Below are positions 1 to 11,886 of a stretch of 64,000 nt of DNA, in pieces. Origin of the DNA: Castanea sativa (lineage: Eukaryota > Streptophyta > Magnoliopsida > Fagales > Fagaceae). Within the stretch, counting starts at the first letter, position 1, and every line of letters begins with the position of its first letter. The notes beneath the pieces are model-generated. The model was not told the DNA's origin. It did no database searches and saw nothing but the letters and a program-made list of their open reading frames with translations. The stretch lies in assembly GCF_040712315.1 (NCBI RefSeq), contig NC_134015.1:15757095-15821094 (forward strand), read 5' to 3'. Position numbers and translations under genes: made by a program.

Positions 1-298
1 TCTATAAACTTTGAACCCATGTGCCGTTATTAATATATGAGATATATTAATTGTTGGTTAAAGCCACGGTTGTAGTTTTTGTCTTGTGCTGTGTTTTTGT
101 GTGTGTGTGTTTGTATTAGTGTTGGACACTGTTTGCATATCTAGCAAGTGAGTTTATTGAGATAGTTTATAAACTAGATTTGATGGGTATTGCTTTTAAA
201 GATTACAAGAATGTGGGATAAAAACTTGAAGTGTATGCATTACTTTTGAGATGTAAAAAAATAATATTTCTAGATGGATGTTATATTTAATATGATGC
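1..298. other. AT-rich 5' flank, no gene seen
   Basis: This non-coding stretch lies upstream of chitinase-like copy 1. A short GT-rich simple repeat near 99-118 is the only structure seen. No reading frame with recognisable content is present on either strand. Confidence 0.6.
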
Positions 299-526
299 AT
301 GTTGAAATGGGTTGTGTTATATTCGTGTCAACCCAACACGACTCATTTATTAAGTGTGTCAAATGGGTTGGTTCAGGTCAACCCACCTTATTAACAAGTC
401 GGGTTAAGGTTGAAGGATCATGACACGATTATTAAATGAGTTGGGTTAGGGTTAAGCCATTTAGTCGAATACTCATACCTCGACATGACACGAACCCAAC
501 ACGCTAACCCGAATTGACACCCCTAT
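299..526. mobile_element. hAT-like MITE remnant
   Basis: The right end reads, on the minus strand, as a TAGGGGTGTCAA start followed by GGGTT-rich sequence. The left end at about 299 carries a diverged inverted copy (TTGAAATGGGTTGTG, then CGTGTCAACCC). The interior alternates GGGTT and AACCC motifs that can fold on themselves. It has no coding capacity. No clear 8-bp target duplication was seen, so the left boundary is approximate. It sits just upstream of the first exon of chitinase-like copy 1 and may have separated it from its promoter. Confidence 0.45.
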
Positions 527-742
527 TAATAAGTGAAGGAACAGACTTTTCTCCAGTTTACCATTGTTAATCAATGTTACATGCAAAATTAATGGAGTAT
601 AAATTTAAATGGTGTGTACTCTTGACAATATTGGCATCTATGTTAGTGCTTGTTAATTGTGATGAGTCTTCTGTGAAGCCATCGTTTGTGGGGGCATTTG
701 GAACTATATTTAGGCTTAAGGACTGTTGGGAGATTTAGGACC

Positions 743-1669
743 TGCTTGATAAAATTAACAAACTTTAAACCCAAGTTGTTAATTAGATTTATTATGAATA
801 AATTTTGTTAAAACAAACAAACATCAATATCATGCACAACAGAATAGTAAATAAGATAAGTTATGATAACCCAGGAGAACTAACAAAACAAATTAGTTTC
901 ACAGTAAAAAACCTGGGGAGAAACCTTCTCGAAAAGCAATTCAGTATAGTAAAGAGAAGTTTCAGATCTAGTACAAAACATTTGTTTCTAGACTTTACAA
1001 TCCTCGTAGATGAACTTATAGCAGAAACCTTCTACATTTTCAGAACCTCTAAACTCTTCAATGTATGAATGTCATCCTTTTGCACGGATTCCAGTACATG
1101 ACTAACTAATGATGTATGGATCCTAGTACATGATTAACTTACCAACTTGAAGAAGATTGTTGGGTGCAAAGTTCTTCACTTCATCAACAATGAAGATTAG
1201 GAAGTACTTGGTTACAAAACCCTAAGGCGCAAAAGATGCAGCAACTTCTTGCAGAGAGAATAAGGCACCAGGTCACATTTTGCAAGTGTTCTCCTTGCAT
1301 AACGACCTTTAAAAAAAGTCTTATATATGTCTAGGGTTGTGAGAAAAGAAACCCTACACATACATGTAAGTATGAGCCGAAAATTAGATTTGGAAATTCT
1401 GATTTTATAGATCTCGACAGATTCAGCTTCTGTCGAGCTTCTGTTGAGTTTCGTTCTTAAGTCTCGATAGATACTGTTTCTGTCGAGGTATCTGTTAAAC
1501 TTTAATGAACAGTTTTTCTTCACTTGTTTCTTGGTCCAATCTTCATGACTTAATAGTTAGCTTGAACAACATGTTTCTTGAAGTACTAAACCCATCCTAG
1601 ATCTACCCAATTACAAGTAAAGTGTATTTTGTTAAAGGATTAGCCAATTACATAAATATATCTCTAACA
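743..1669 (-). mobile_element. Solo-LTR-like insertion in exon 1 of chitinase-like copy 1
   Basis: About 0.93 kb interrupts exon 1 between the signal-peptide part and the CCVEGAVSNYF part. Read on the minus strand it begins TGTTAGAGATATATTTATG at 1669 and ends with a CA near 743-747, as LTRs do. A TATATAAGAC promoter-like box lies near 1320 and a TCTGTCGAG-type repeated motif near 1400-1490. No pol or gag coding is present. The flanks AGGAC and AGGAT match at 4 of 5 bases, which is weak support for a 5-bp target duplication. It looks like a Ty1/copia solo LTR, but the left boundary is uncertain. Confidence 0.5.
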
Positions 1670-2323
1670 AGGATTGTCTTAGATGCAGCACGCATCCGCC
1701 TAATTATAACCCCCGATGATGTGAACCAAACACATGCTGTGTCGAAGGGGCCGTTTCTAACTACTTCCAGAACGAACAGTTTGAGAAGATGTTCTCAAAC
1801 CGTAACTCCCTCGAGGCCCATGCAAAGGGCTTCTGGGACTACCACTCTATTATCACTGCCTCTGCTCACTTCTAGGCCTATGGCTTTGGTACTACCTACA
1901 TCAACTTGAACTTCATGGGAACCAAGGAAATTGCTGCTCTTCTTGCCCATGTTGGCACCAAAACCTCCTATAAGTAGTATTTTTTTCCCCCTAAGAAACT
2001 ATCCTGTGAGTAGTTTAGACTTCAGAGTTTCTGTTTTGTGAACTTCAATTTGGGGTTTTGCGTTGTTGATTGGGTTGAATATAAATGTGTTTAGGGACTT
2101 CTTTTTCGTCTAACTATGATGTCATAGGTGAAGGTTGAAATTTTGTAGGGGTTTAAGTAAGTAAACTTGATCAGAATGTGTATTATTGTGTTTGAAGACA
2201 TAATTTTGTTATATTGTGGGCATAGGCTCAAATTGATCCCCTCCCCCATCTATCAAATTATTCAAAAGAATTTTTTTTAATAAAAAAAAATCACCTTTTG
2301 CTAACCCCATTAAAACATTTGAT

Positions 2324-2326
<3 letters not shown>

Positions 2327-2367
<41 letters not shown>
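2327..2367. repeat. (CT)n microsatellite
   Basis: About 20 uninterrupted CT units in intron 1 of chitinase-like copy 1. A shorter (CT) tract occurs at the same place in the stray copy of this intron near 31861. Confidence 0.95.
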
Positions 2368-2371
<4 letters not shown>

Positions 2372-2438
2372 GATTAAAAATGTTATATACTACTATGCAA
2401 CACTTCATGCTTGACTAGCAAGTTTGGTGGTAAACATT

Positions 2439-2849
2439 GGAGAAAATTACATTAATTTTACCACCCTAATTATACCCTATACTACACTTTGCTCCCTTAA
2501 CTTTCCAAATACACGTTTTGCACACAATTACTCTTATTACACTTTGCACCATAACGTCAAATTTATTGTTAACTTGCATGAAAACCAAAATTTATGGTAC
2601 AAAGTGTAATCATGAGTATAGTTTAGGGTGATAAATTGTAATTTTTCTTTGTTTTGTGATTGAGAAAATATACAATTGAGTCCTTTCATGCAGTGCCATA
2701 ATTTTCTGTCTAAGTTTACAACAAACTTGACGTCGGAGTGCAAAGTATAAGAAAAGTCATAGTTTAAAATGTAAAATGTGAATTCAAAAAGTTTAGGGGG
2801 AAAAATGTAATGAGGGATACAGTTTAAGGTGATAAATTGTAATTTCTCC
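2439..2849. mobile_element. MITE in intron 1 of chitinase-like copy 1
   Basis: The ends are inverted repeats: GGAGAAAATTACATTAATTTT on the left and, in reverse complement, GGAGAAATTACAATTTATCAC on the right. The interior is AT-rich and non-coding. The stray copy of this intron at 31.9 kb has TAAACATTTGGAG at the corresponding place but not this element, so the insertion postdates that duplication. Flanks TAAACATT and AAACAATT resemble an imperfect target duplication. Confidence 0.6.
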
Positions 2850-3093
2850 AAACAATTGGTTACCTAAAGATAGATATTATTGATTATTTGATATGTCAAA
2901 AACATCTACATTTAGTTTGAAATATTCCAACCAAGAAAGATTTAATTTGACGGTTGGAAATGGATTTTAACGTTTTAATCCTTTTATGTCGTTTTCTTAT
3001 TAAATGTCTTAAGAATTGATGTATAATTTCGGCTTTGTTACATATTATACTTTATTAAAATGATTTCACTGAAAATGAATGTTATAAAAAATG

Positions 3094-3469
3094 TTTAATT
3101 GCTATTTTGATTTTTCAACTATATGGTAAAGGTCAATTTGGTCCCTCAATTTTGTTAATTTAGTTCTACAACTATTAATTATACCAATTTAGTCCTTCAA
3201 AATTTAAAATCAAGTAAAAATAAATCAAAATCAAATCAATTTCATCTTTTTTAAAAATTAATTAATGTGGAAAATTGAATACAAGCTAAAAAGTTATTAT
3301 AAAAATGTAAAAATTTTAAAATCAAATCAATTTCAACTCTTAATGCTATTAATATTTATAAATGGGCAATTGCCTAAGGATGAAATTGACTCGATTTTAA
3401 AATTTGAGGGACTAAAATGATACATTACTAGTTGAGTGAAAAAATTGAATTTTACCCAATAATTAAATG
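3094..3469. mobile_element. Possible MITE with 'GGTCCCTC' ends
   Basis: The left part (TTTAATTGCTATTTT, then TTTGGTCCCTCAATTTT) has a diverged inverted match at the right (GAGGGACTAAAATGA, then CCCAATAATTAAA). The stretch is AT-rich and non-coding, inside intron 1 of copy 1. No target duplication could be fixed. Confidence 0.35.
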
Positions 3470-4754
3470 ATCAAATTCGTAATGTAACCTAAAATAATTA
3501 ACAAGTTGTATTATTCCGGCAATAGGAGCCAAGATGGGATGAGATTTATTATTCAAATATTAAAATACTTTTTGAATCCTACATTTTTAAAGTAAATGAT
3601 GGAAGCATTGGCTTGTAAGTGAGTCTACTCATAGAGTGGTTTAATTATTTTCTTTAAAAAAACAAATTACGTTGAAACTAAATTAATTTGAAGCACAATG
3701 TCTCGATCAACAAACTATAGTTAAATTACATATGAGCAATAGCTAATAATCACTCACTCACTAAATGTCCATGCAAAGTAAAAGTGGATGATATATTTCA
3801 GGTGGACATAAAGTGACAACTAAGGAACAATTAGACTGGAGTTTATGTTATAATAAGGAAATGAATTCCAACTCAGATTACTGTGATGAGCACTACAAAA
3901 ATGCTTATCCATGTGCTCCTGGAGTTGCATACTATGGTCGGGGTGTTCTACCTATCTATTGGTATCTACCATTTCAATTACACTAACATTTATCATACAT
4001 TCTTTATATCTTTGCATTTGAATTATTTTCTCATCCTATGTCATTCAATTTTATCTTAAGTTGAAACTTCGTTAAAAGTTTTATGTTTCCATATTAAGAA
4101 ACATGATAAGAAATCATTTTCTACGATAATTCAAACATAAGTACCTAAGTGATGCATTCTTTAAACAAAATCTAGGTAACCAATTCCTAGGAAAAAAAAA
4201 TGTGCAGACTACTTTTTGGTAAAACTAAATACAATCATTTTGTTAGTTAAAAGATGCATATAGTTTAATTTACAACCCTAAGTGCGCCTTTTGTTTCCTT
4301 CCCTTAGATGAATTGATTGTAGATCAATTCATTGTTGCATGCCACAATCCGAATGATTGTATTTATTGTTGCTTTCAACAGGAACTACAATTACGGAAAA
4401 GCAAGTAAAGATTTGAAAGTAGATTTGTTGAACCATCCAGAATACATTGAACAAAATTCCACCTTGGCCTTCCGAGTTGCAATTTGGAGGTGGATGAAGC
4501 CAATTAAAGAGCATCAACCTTCGGCACATGATGCCTTCACTAGTTACTGGACACCCACCAAGAATGACACTTTAGCAAAGAGAGTTTCTGGTTTTGGTGC
4601 TACCATGAATGTGCTCTATGGAGATCTTGTTTGTGGTAAAGGTGATAATGAGTCCATGAACAACATCATCTCCCATTACTTATCTTACCTTGATCTTATG
4701 TGCGTTGGCCGAGAAGAAGCAGGGTCTCATGATGTGCTTAGTTGTGCTAAATAA

Positions 4755-5337
4755 GTTGTTTTCAATCCATCCTATTCCTCATCTCCTTGAGCTTTGTTTG
4801 GTGTTAATAGTATGTCCCTTATTGAACTAATCTTTTTGTAATGTCGTTAATAAGAAAAAAAGAGTTTGTCCAAACATGAAGGGAGTAAGAGTTTGTTTAA
4901 ACTATTTGTAGTGACTGGCTTTTGCTAGTACTGTTTGTAAGTCTTGAGATATAGTTTTTCTATTTCAATTTTCTAAGTTGTAGAATTTTTTGGTGTAGAT
5001 TTTATATGAACCTTTCTATAATTGTATAATATGTGTTTTAGTTGTGAAATCTTGAAATATATTCCATTTTTCTGTTCTTTTGTTTTATTAAGCATTAATT
5101 ACATACGAAAAAAAGTTGCATTTATTTTTGGTCCAAGGTCAACAAATTTTTTTTTTTTGAGAGAAGGTCTAAGGTCAACATAAATGAAAGAAATATGTTG
5201 CTATTGGAGATTCTCATATGCAAGGACCAACTTTATTACAATTTGAGGTCTAATGATATTACTTTTAAGTTTTTTTTTTAATATCAAATAATTAAAGATT
5301 TTTTCTTCTCTCTTTTAAATTTTTTTTTTTAAAAATT
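4755..5337. other. 3' flank of chitinase-like copy 1
   Basis: This holds a 3'-UTR-like sequence resembling the region after copy 2 (15318-15660) and a piece after copy 3 (61555-61780). Shared landmarks are a TTGTTGA/TTATTGA plus GCTAAT/ACTAAT segment, a TTTTGCTAG-like motif and CTTGAGATAT. The rest is AT-rich with poly-T runs. No reading frame of note. Confidence 0.55.
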
Positions 5338-7192
5338 GTGTGAGACTGCGTCCTTGTCCGTTTTTGGTGTTGGGCTAAACCCACGTGAATGGGTGGAGTC
5401 GTGTTATTGCCTCTCAAAATCGAGGTTTGACTGATTATATTTTTCCCTTTAGGTTAAGGGTTTTATAATGGAATCGCCATTTATTTAATTGTTGGAATGA
5501 ATAATCAAATGAAAATAAAAAAAACTCATCATTTTATTGATTTGAGAAGGATTGTACATTGATCATAGGAAATCACATAACTTTATTCCTGGATACAATT
5601 TAAGATAAAGTACATGGCTTTATTTCCTAGTTACAATCTAGAAATTGAAAATTATAAAGATAAATATTGATCTATCAACTCTTGACCTAACCTCAGAAGT
5701 TATGTTACAAGGTGGAAAGGTATTAGACACCCATCTTACCCGGTGAAATTGGTTTTCTAGACTACAGTGGCTAACATTCATATCAAATCATCTAATATGT
5801 TATTAATCAATTTGCATGTTCATTTCTTTGCTTGAATTAAATGTGTGTGGATGGTGATATCCTAGATTCAAGGGTTTGCGAGAATTATGAAACAGACATA
5901 TTTTTCAAATTTTTTATATAGTTAAGATCAAAGCTCGCTAGTGTTATGCATGAACATGTGATGAATAACCAATAACATGTGAAGAACGCATATGAACATT
6001 TAAGAATATCAAAACATATTCAAGGAATTTAAATACATACTTGAATGCTCTAATCATAATCTCATCATAGTAATATAAAAAACCAGTTAGGTAAATGGTG
6101 CATATAAGATCTACACAGTGGAGGAGGAGACTCTTGGTAGAGGTCATAAAGGTGGAGTAGAAAAGAAGAACTAGGAGTCTCACTCAATATCTTGAGTCTC
6201 AAGAAGGCCAAGATATGACAAGACTACTTTATTTCACTAGAACTCAAGAGATGAGAAGATAGAATGTTTCTCTCTCTTGGAATGGAGGAGAGAGGGGGGT
6301 TTATATAGTTGTAGTGGGGAAAATATGAATGAAATGTCATTTAATATGAGTTGACAAAGGATCAAAAGGAATGATGAACCTAGACCCTATTTCAGAATTT
6401 GGAGAAAGCTGGTGCATTAAATGTAGAAATTGGTAGGAGTGATGAGCAAGCAAAATTTGGTTTTTCCCGTAACTATTGTAACAGCCCGCAAAGCCAAATT
6501 TAAAAAATCATATCTTACCCAATTCTGATTGTAATTGTCTTGTTCTTGTGCTCAAATTGAAACCCCGGATTTCTAGTTTCTGGAAATATTAACCTCACTC
6601 ACAGATATAAAATATTCTAAGAGATATCAATGAAATGGTGAGTAGATGTCATTTGTTAGAAAATAATTTCAATATAATTAACATTAATAGGTCTCAAATT
6701 AGTTTCCAATTAACATTAATAGGCTCCAATCACTTCATTTTAGAATTAATTATTTTCAAATTTACCATAATTAAAAAAATAATTACAAAAATTACTCATT
6801 GAATAATTAATATTTGACTATCTAATTAATTAACTGTGTGCAACCTTACCATAAGATGTAGTCTTAGCCAATCGAATTATGACACGTTATTAATCTAAAA
6901 TTGATTATAATTATAACCAATTGGAATCAATTGTTCATCATCACATATAGCTGTACTCAATTTGTGATAGTGCTTCTCGACTAATAAAACTTGATTTGAT
7001 GATAACTTTCAATCTGATGGTCCGATTAGGGCTTATAACTAGTTGATTTGATCGTTATAATATTAGGATTATTTTGATGAAATGAAATTAAGGATCTAAT
7101 AGCCATAATTAAGATGTCTATTTCCAATGTGAAATTACCCTTTTAACCTCCATGTGAGGTTAAATGTGGGTTGCAAAATGGGGTGTCAACAC
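5338..7192 (+). mobile_element. Solo-LTR-like element, 1.86 kb
   Basis: The insert begins GTGTGAGACTGCG and ends GGGGTGTCAACAC, with matching GTGT/ACAC tips. It is flanked by a 5-bp AAATT on each side (5333-5337 and 7193-7197). It has no coding capacity. A GGAAAGGTATTAGACACCC segment near 5713 resembles one in the LTR-like stretch at 28.8 kb (GGAAAGTGTTAGGCACCC), and this phrase is common in LTRs of large plant Ty3/gypsy elements. I infer a solo LTR left by recombination. The superfamily is not proven because no internal domains remain. Confidence 0.5.
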
Positions 7193-7816
7193 AAATTATT
7201 TTTTCTTATTTATTGTGGATATATATTTTCAAGGTACATAATATTTTTTTTACAATTTATCATGATGTTAGAGCTTCTGCTTTTATGGAAAAAAATTTCA
7301 TTAGACTATAAGGTTCTAGATGTATAGACTATATTTGTTAAAGCACTAGTAGCAATGTCCCTATCTTAAGGTAAGGGGACAAAATAGGTAAGCAAACCCA
7401 AAAAGATCAAAAAAAAAAAAAAAACCCACATTATATAACCCATCTCTACCCTATTTGGGATTTTGTTACAATTGCTCCCCATTTTGAGGGAGCACTATTC
7501 ATTCCCAATTTTATTTTATTTTATTGATTTTCTAATCTCTCTCTCTCTCTCTCTCTCGGGGCACCATCACATGGCTTGGAGCTGGTTGGTGGTGCAACGT
7601 CGGCTAATGGCAGGTGGTGGCATCTTATCGAATCTCTCTCCACTAATCCCCCTTTCTCTCCACCAGATCTCTCTTAATAATGCAACAGTTGGTGGATGGT
7701 GGCATTGACACAAAAGAGTTAGGGAGGGTTTTTTTAGTAATGGAGGAAGAAATTAGATAGAGAGAAGAAATTAGAGGAAATAATAAATTAAAGAATATAA
7801 ATAATATTAAAATGAA
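7193..7816. other. AT-rich spacer with short CT tract
   Basis: It holds a (CT)n tract near 7539-7556 and some purine-rich sequence. No recognised gene is present. The last nine bases (7808-7816, TAAAATGAA) are the left target duplication of the adjacent MULE. Confidence 0.6.
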
Positions 7817-8515
7817 GGCGAAAATGCACTTTTGGTCCCAACATTTTCGGCCAATTTTCATTTTGGTCTCAAAAATGATTTCGTTCCTATTGTCGTCCCT
7901 GTTTTTAAAAAATCATTTCTATTTTAGTCCTTGCAGTCACAAAGTAACGGAACCCTCCTACACGGTGAGACAGAGCAACTTGTCTACTGATGTGGCGCTG
8001 ACATGGTGCTGACGTGACGCTGACGTGACATTAAAATATTATTAAAAAAAGAAAAATGCTATATATACAACATTTTCACAACATTGTCACAACAAATATA
8101 TAAATTAAATTAAATGAAAAAAACCTTAAATCTTGTTCTTCATTATTTTAATTTAAAGATTTTAATTAAATTGTTTTTTTTATTTATTTTATTTTTCATT
8201 ATTTTTCTTGAAGAGCCTTACAACTTGTTCTTCATGTTCTTCCCAGCTCAAACCCAGCAAGAACTCAAACCCAGACCACAAGAACATAAACCCAGATTAC
8301 AAGGAAAAAAAAAAAGACGAAGACAAACACAAACAAAGACCCATATCACAAACAGAGACCACACGTAGACAGAGACTCAGATCACAAATAGAGACCAAAC
8401 ACAAATGAAACCAAGATAACAACCTAAGCCAAAATCATCAACAGACCAACTGACCTAACAGAGAAGAAACACAAACAAAGCAATCAACCCACACAAACAA
8501 CAAAACCACCACAAC

Positions 8516-8695
8516 CAGCGAATCCAAACCAATCCGAGGAGTTGTTTGAGAAGAATGGGACTCTTCCTGACCCAGCTTCCACCGATAATTCTGGGTTACA
8601 GATTGTGTTGAACATTATCAGAGATGGGTTGAAGATAGATCCTAAAAGGTACCACAAGATGAAGCAAAGATTGGTTGGTGGGTCAGCGAATCCAA
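8516..8695. repeat. 12-bp direct repeats bracketing the captured SAHH fragment
   Basis: CAGCGAATCCAA occurs at 8516-8527 and again at 8684-8695, just outside the SAHH-homologous segment. The position suggests a junction of the capture event (microhomology or filler-DNA repair), but the repeat could also be chance or a later duplication. Confidence 0.7.
8536..8679 (+). pseudogene. Captured fragment of S-adenosylhomocysteine hydrolase
   Basis: This is a 48-codon open segment without its own start. It reads EELFEKNGTLPDPASTDN at its start and DPKRYHKMKQRLVG at its end, which matches the plant-specific insert region of S-adenosylhomocysteine hydrolase (about 450-485 residues in full). That cytosolic enzyme splits SAH and keeps methylation reactions running. 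Here no catalytic or NAD-binding part is present, so the fragment cannot act as an enzyme. The frame runs on to a stop at 8713-8715. Upstream, 8220-8515 is low-complexity AC-rich sequence of unknown origin. The fragment lies inside a MULE and is bracketed by 12-bp direct repeats. Family identification is strong because the motif run is specific to this insert. Confidence 0.8.
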
Positions 8696-8874
8696 CCTTC
8701 GTCATTTTCATTTAGATCTGTGTGTCTTAATTTTGATTTGGATTTGTGAGCCTTTTTGTTATCAATTGGTTTAGATTAGATTTCAGTTTGATCTAATTTA
8801 AGTTCTAGATCAAGTTTATCTTATGGGTTTCGCATTAGATTTGATATATGAAATTGTCTGTTTTGTTGTTAACT

Positions 8875-10564
8875 ATTCTATTCGTGTTTACTTTTTTGCT
8901 ATTCAGTTTGTGGGGAGTAGGGATCATTTTATGGACAAGATTCGTTTGAATTAAATCTAAGGTCAGAAGCATGCCACGTCAATTAAAATCCAATTGACTT
9001 AACTCAGCAAGTTCAACCGAGGTTAGCTGTAAAGGTTAGTGCCATTTAATATAAATATTCTTTTTTATTTTTTAAACTATTTCTCTCAATCTCTCTTCCT
9101 CTTCCTCTCTTTCTCCGTCTTCCTTACAACAACCACAACAACAATAACTCCACCATCATGCCACCACCACGCCAGAACCATGCCACCACACAACAACCCA
9201 TTAAAAAAACTACCAAACAGACATTGCAATACACTGCTACCACCATGCCAGAACCATGCCACCACTACTACTACGCCACCACCACCATACCGCAAACCCA
9301 CATTAGCCACCATCACCATCAATCACCCATCCCCACCACCACGGCAACCCTTCACCACCACCATGAACCTGACCCACAACACAACAGCAAACATAGTGAA
9401 ACCCACCCCCCACAACCAACACGGCAACCCCCACCTCCACCACCATCAATCACCCAGCACCACAGTGAACCCCCAACCACACCCACACTCATCGAACCCA
9501 TGACCAAATTCGATTATATAAACTCACACCACGCTGATCTCACTGCCGCAATAACCACGTCGCCCACCCCACCACCACGGCAACACACCCACCACCCACT
9601 AAAGCACCACGGCAACAACCCACCCCACCACCACTAAAACCCACCTCACTTCAGTACCCAGCCAAAACTGAAACCCATTTACAAAACTGAAACCCAGCCG
9701 ATCTGATGGGGTTGTCTCCATGCTGATTTGAGAGAGAGAGGAAGGAAGTGCTTCAGGTTTGAAGAGGAGAGAGCATAATGATTTGAAGAGAAGGAAGAGA
9801 GAGAAAGATAAATGAAATAATGAGGAGATAGAGAGAGAGGATAGAGAGAAGAAAAATTAGAAAATAAACATTATTTTATTATTACTTTAAATGTCCAGAA
9901 TCCAGTTGCTAGGAATAGTATTATACTTCTTTGATCATTCAGTTGCTTTGTTCTATGTTTAGCATCCAGATATCCAAAGAGATGAGTTTTTTTTTATTTT
10001 ATTTTTTTATTTTATTTTTATAAAGTAAAGTGGTAGCAAGTTGCAACGCAATATTAACCTTTACAGCTAACCCCGGTTGAACTTGCTGATGTGGGTTTGC
10101 GGTGTGGTGGTGGTGGCGTGGTAGTGGCAGTGGCATGGTTTTGGCATGGTGGTAGCAGTGTATTGCAGTGTCTATTTGGTAGTTTTTTTAATGGATTGTT
10201 GTGTGGTGGCGTGGTTCTGGCGTGGTGGTGGCATGGTGGTGGAGTTATTGTTGTTGTGGTTGTTGGTTGCTTTAAGGAAGAGGGAGAAAGAGAGGAAAAG
10301 GAAGAGAGATAGAGAGAAATAGTTTAAAAAAAATAATATTTATATTAATTGGCAATAACCTTTACAACTAACCTTGGTCGAACTTGCTGAGTTAAGTCAG
10401 TTAGATTTTAATTGACGTGGCATGCTTCAGACCTTAAATTTATTTCAAACGAATCATGTCCATAAAATAAACACTCTCCATTTCAAAGAGAAATGGAGAG
10501 GATCCGGATCCATTCTATTCGTGTTTACCTTTTTGCTATTCAGTTTGTGGGGAATAGGGATCAT
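8875..10564. repeat. Nested inverted repeat flanked by 53-bp direct repeats
   Basis: A left arm (about 8926-9330) and an inverted right arm (about 10085-10469) pair over roughly 400 bp. For example, TTTATGGACAAGATTCGTTT on the left matches AAACGAATCATGTCCATAAA on the right, and both arms hold a CCACCA/TGGTGG-rich stretch. The structure is bracketed by 53-bp direct repeats at 8875-8927 and 10512-10564 (ATTCTATTCGTG ... GGGATCAT). Between the right arm and its direct repeat sit two small palindromes (CTCTCCATTTC and GGATCCGGATCC). Reading frames over the arms are low-complexity Pro/His/Thr or Gly/Val tracts and are not credible genes. Confidence 0.75.
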
Positions 10565-10944
10565 GAGATTTCTTAAAAGTAAGTTAAAACTAAAAATAAT
10601 TTTTTTTTTGTTTATTAATTTTTTTAATTAAAATTAAAATGGAAAAATTTTCCCTTTTGTTTTAATTTTTTATTAATTTAAATCTGATGTGGCATTAAAA
10701 AATGCCAAATAATTTTTTTAATAATATTTTAATGCCATGTCAGCATTATGTCAATGCCATATCAGCAGGCAAGTTACTTCATCTACCATGTAGGAGGGTT
10801 CCGTTTCTTGGTTGATGATAGGGACTAAAATAGAAACGATTTTTTAAAAACAGGGACGACAATTGGAATGAAATCAATTTTGGGACTAAAATGAGAATTT
10901 GCCTAAAATATTGGGACTAAAAGTGCATTTTTGCCTAAAATGAA

Positions 10945-11619
10945 ATAAGTTTTAAAACAGGAATTTTGGTATGGGTGTTTTGAAAATGGGGTTATCTAAA
11001 ATAGGAAAAATATGTTCTTATCCTAAAGTATGAAGAACAGTTTTAGGAATGAAGTTGATGCTAATGCTCTTGAGCAAGGTTTCAGAGTGCAGCTACTCAA
11101 ATTTCAAACATGATTATGATTTTGAGGCCCAAGATGGTTTAAAATTTAGATTAGCTTGCAGCCTAACACATCATGAGATTAAAACTTTTGTCAACCAAGA
11201 AAAAAAAAAGGCCTTTCAGGTTTTTTCTTTTGTAAATATTAATTAATAATAGAAAATCAATTAATATTTCAAATTTTCAATGGGCTAAGAATCACAATAA
11301 TTTTTAGAAAATATTTAATTACTACTGAAGTAACACATTTTTAACGGTAGATAATAAAGGGATATCTTTCTTAAAATTTAGAATGTAAGTCAAGTCTTTT
11401 TTCTTTCTTTTCTTTTTTCAGGAAAATAACGAAGTCAAGTTAGTTAATAAAATAAACATATCTATTTATACATTAAGCATATCTATATCTACAATGGGTC
11501 CATCCATTTACGGATTTGTCACGTATTAATTTATAAATATTAATAACTGGATAATGGCAACGTAGAGGATAGAGTAAAAACAATTATTCGGGATGACATG
11601 AAATTTATAGTATAGGAGG
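10945..11619. other. AT-rich spacer, nothing recognised
   Basis: No gene, RNA or repeat could be supported. The stretch lies between the first MULE and a MITE, upstream of chitinase-like copy 2. Confidence 0.55.
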
Positions 11620-11659
11620 GCGCTTGGATTCCACTGAAAAATGCTGCGTTTGCGTTTTC

Positions 11660-11690
<31 letters not shown>

Positions 11691-11886
11691 CTTCTTCCAG
11701 CCGCAGTTATTGACCCAGTCTTCTGTGAACAGTGCATTCGTGCACTGTTCACAGACCCACAAATTTCACTTTTTAGTAACTTTTTCATTAAAAATGGGTC
11801 CCGCGGTACTATTCACACATTTTAAAATTATTTTGCTACAGTGTTTTCAGTTTTCAGTTTTCAACAATAAGTTCTATCCAAACAAA
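11620..11886. mobile_element. MITE, same family as the one inside chitinase-like copy 4
   Basis: The ends are imperfect inverted repeats (GCGCTTGGATTCC at the left, TTTGTTTGGATAGAA in reverse complement at the right). The interior has a poly-T tract, GTGAACAGTGCATTCGTGCAC, AACTTTTTCATTAAAAATGG and TACAGTGTTTTCAGTTTTC. The last two recur nearly unchanged in the element at 62528-62845, so the two are one family. No coding. Confidence 0.65.

Larger units (their letters stand above)
592..4754 (+). pseudogene. Chitinase-like protein (GH19, CTL1/CTL2 type), tandem copy 1, broken
   Basis: Exon 1 starts at ATG 592 with a signal peptide (MEYKFKWCVLLTILASMLVL) and resumes at about 1670-1969 after an insertion. 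Exon 2 is 3802-3961 (GLCYNKE-type core, SLCYNKEMNS here) and exon 3 is 4382-4754 (NYNYGKASKDLKVDLLNHPEY, WRWMKPIKEHQPSAHD, TPTKNDTLAKRVSGFG). These match the plant chitinase-like GH19 proteins that act outside the cell in cellulose and wall assembly. The usual catalytic HET motif is replaced by AHVGTKTS, so no chitinase activity is expected. Damage is extensive: an LTR-like insertion in exon 1, an in-frame TAG at 1873-1875, the intron 1 donor GT changed to AT at 1970-1971, and an early stop (CAK*) that removes about 11 C-terminal residues compared with copy 2. Family assignment is firm. Loss of function is inferred from the lesions. Confidence 0.88.
7817..10935. mobile_element. Pack-MULE-type Mutator-like element with long terminal inverted repeats
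   Basis: The left end (GGCGAAAATGCACTTTTGGT) and the right end (reverse complement GGCAAAAATGCACTTTTAGT) start inverted repeats of roughly 200 bp. These run through motifs such as GGAACCCTCCTAC and its inverse. A perfect 9-bp target duplication TAAAATGAA flanks it (7808-7816 and 10936-10944), the hallmark of Mutator-like elements. No transposase is encoded, so it is non-autonomous. It carries an S-adenosylhomocysteine hydrolase gene fragment (8536-8679) and a large internal inverted repeat (8928-10511). A second element of the same family, with similar ends, lies at 50348-52683. Confidence 0.85.

Noticed and set aside
9039..9637. Long open frames rich in Pro, His and Thr, and the mirror frames at 10091-10312
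   Set aside because: They are translations of CCACCA/TGGTGG simple repeats in the arms of an inverted repeat within a MULE, with no domain.
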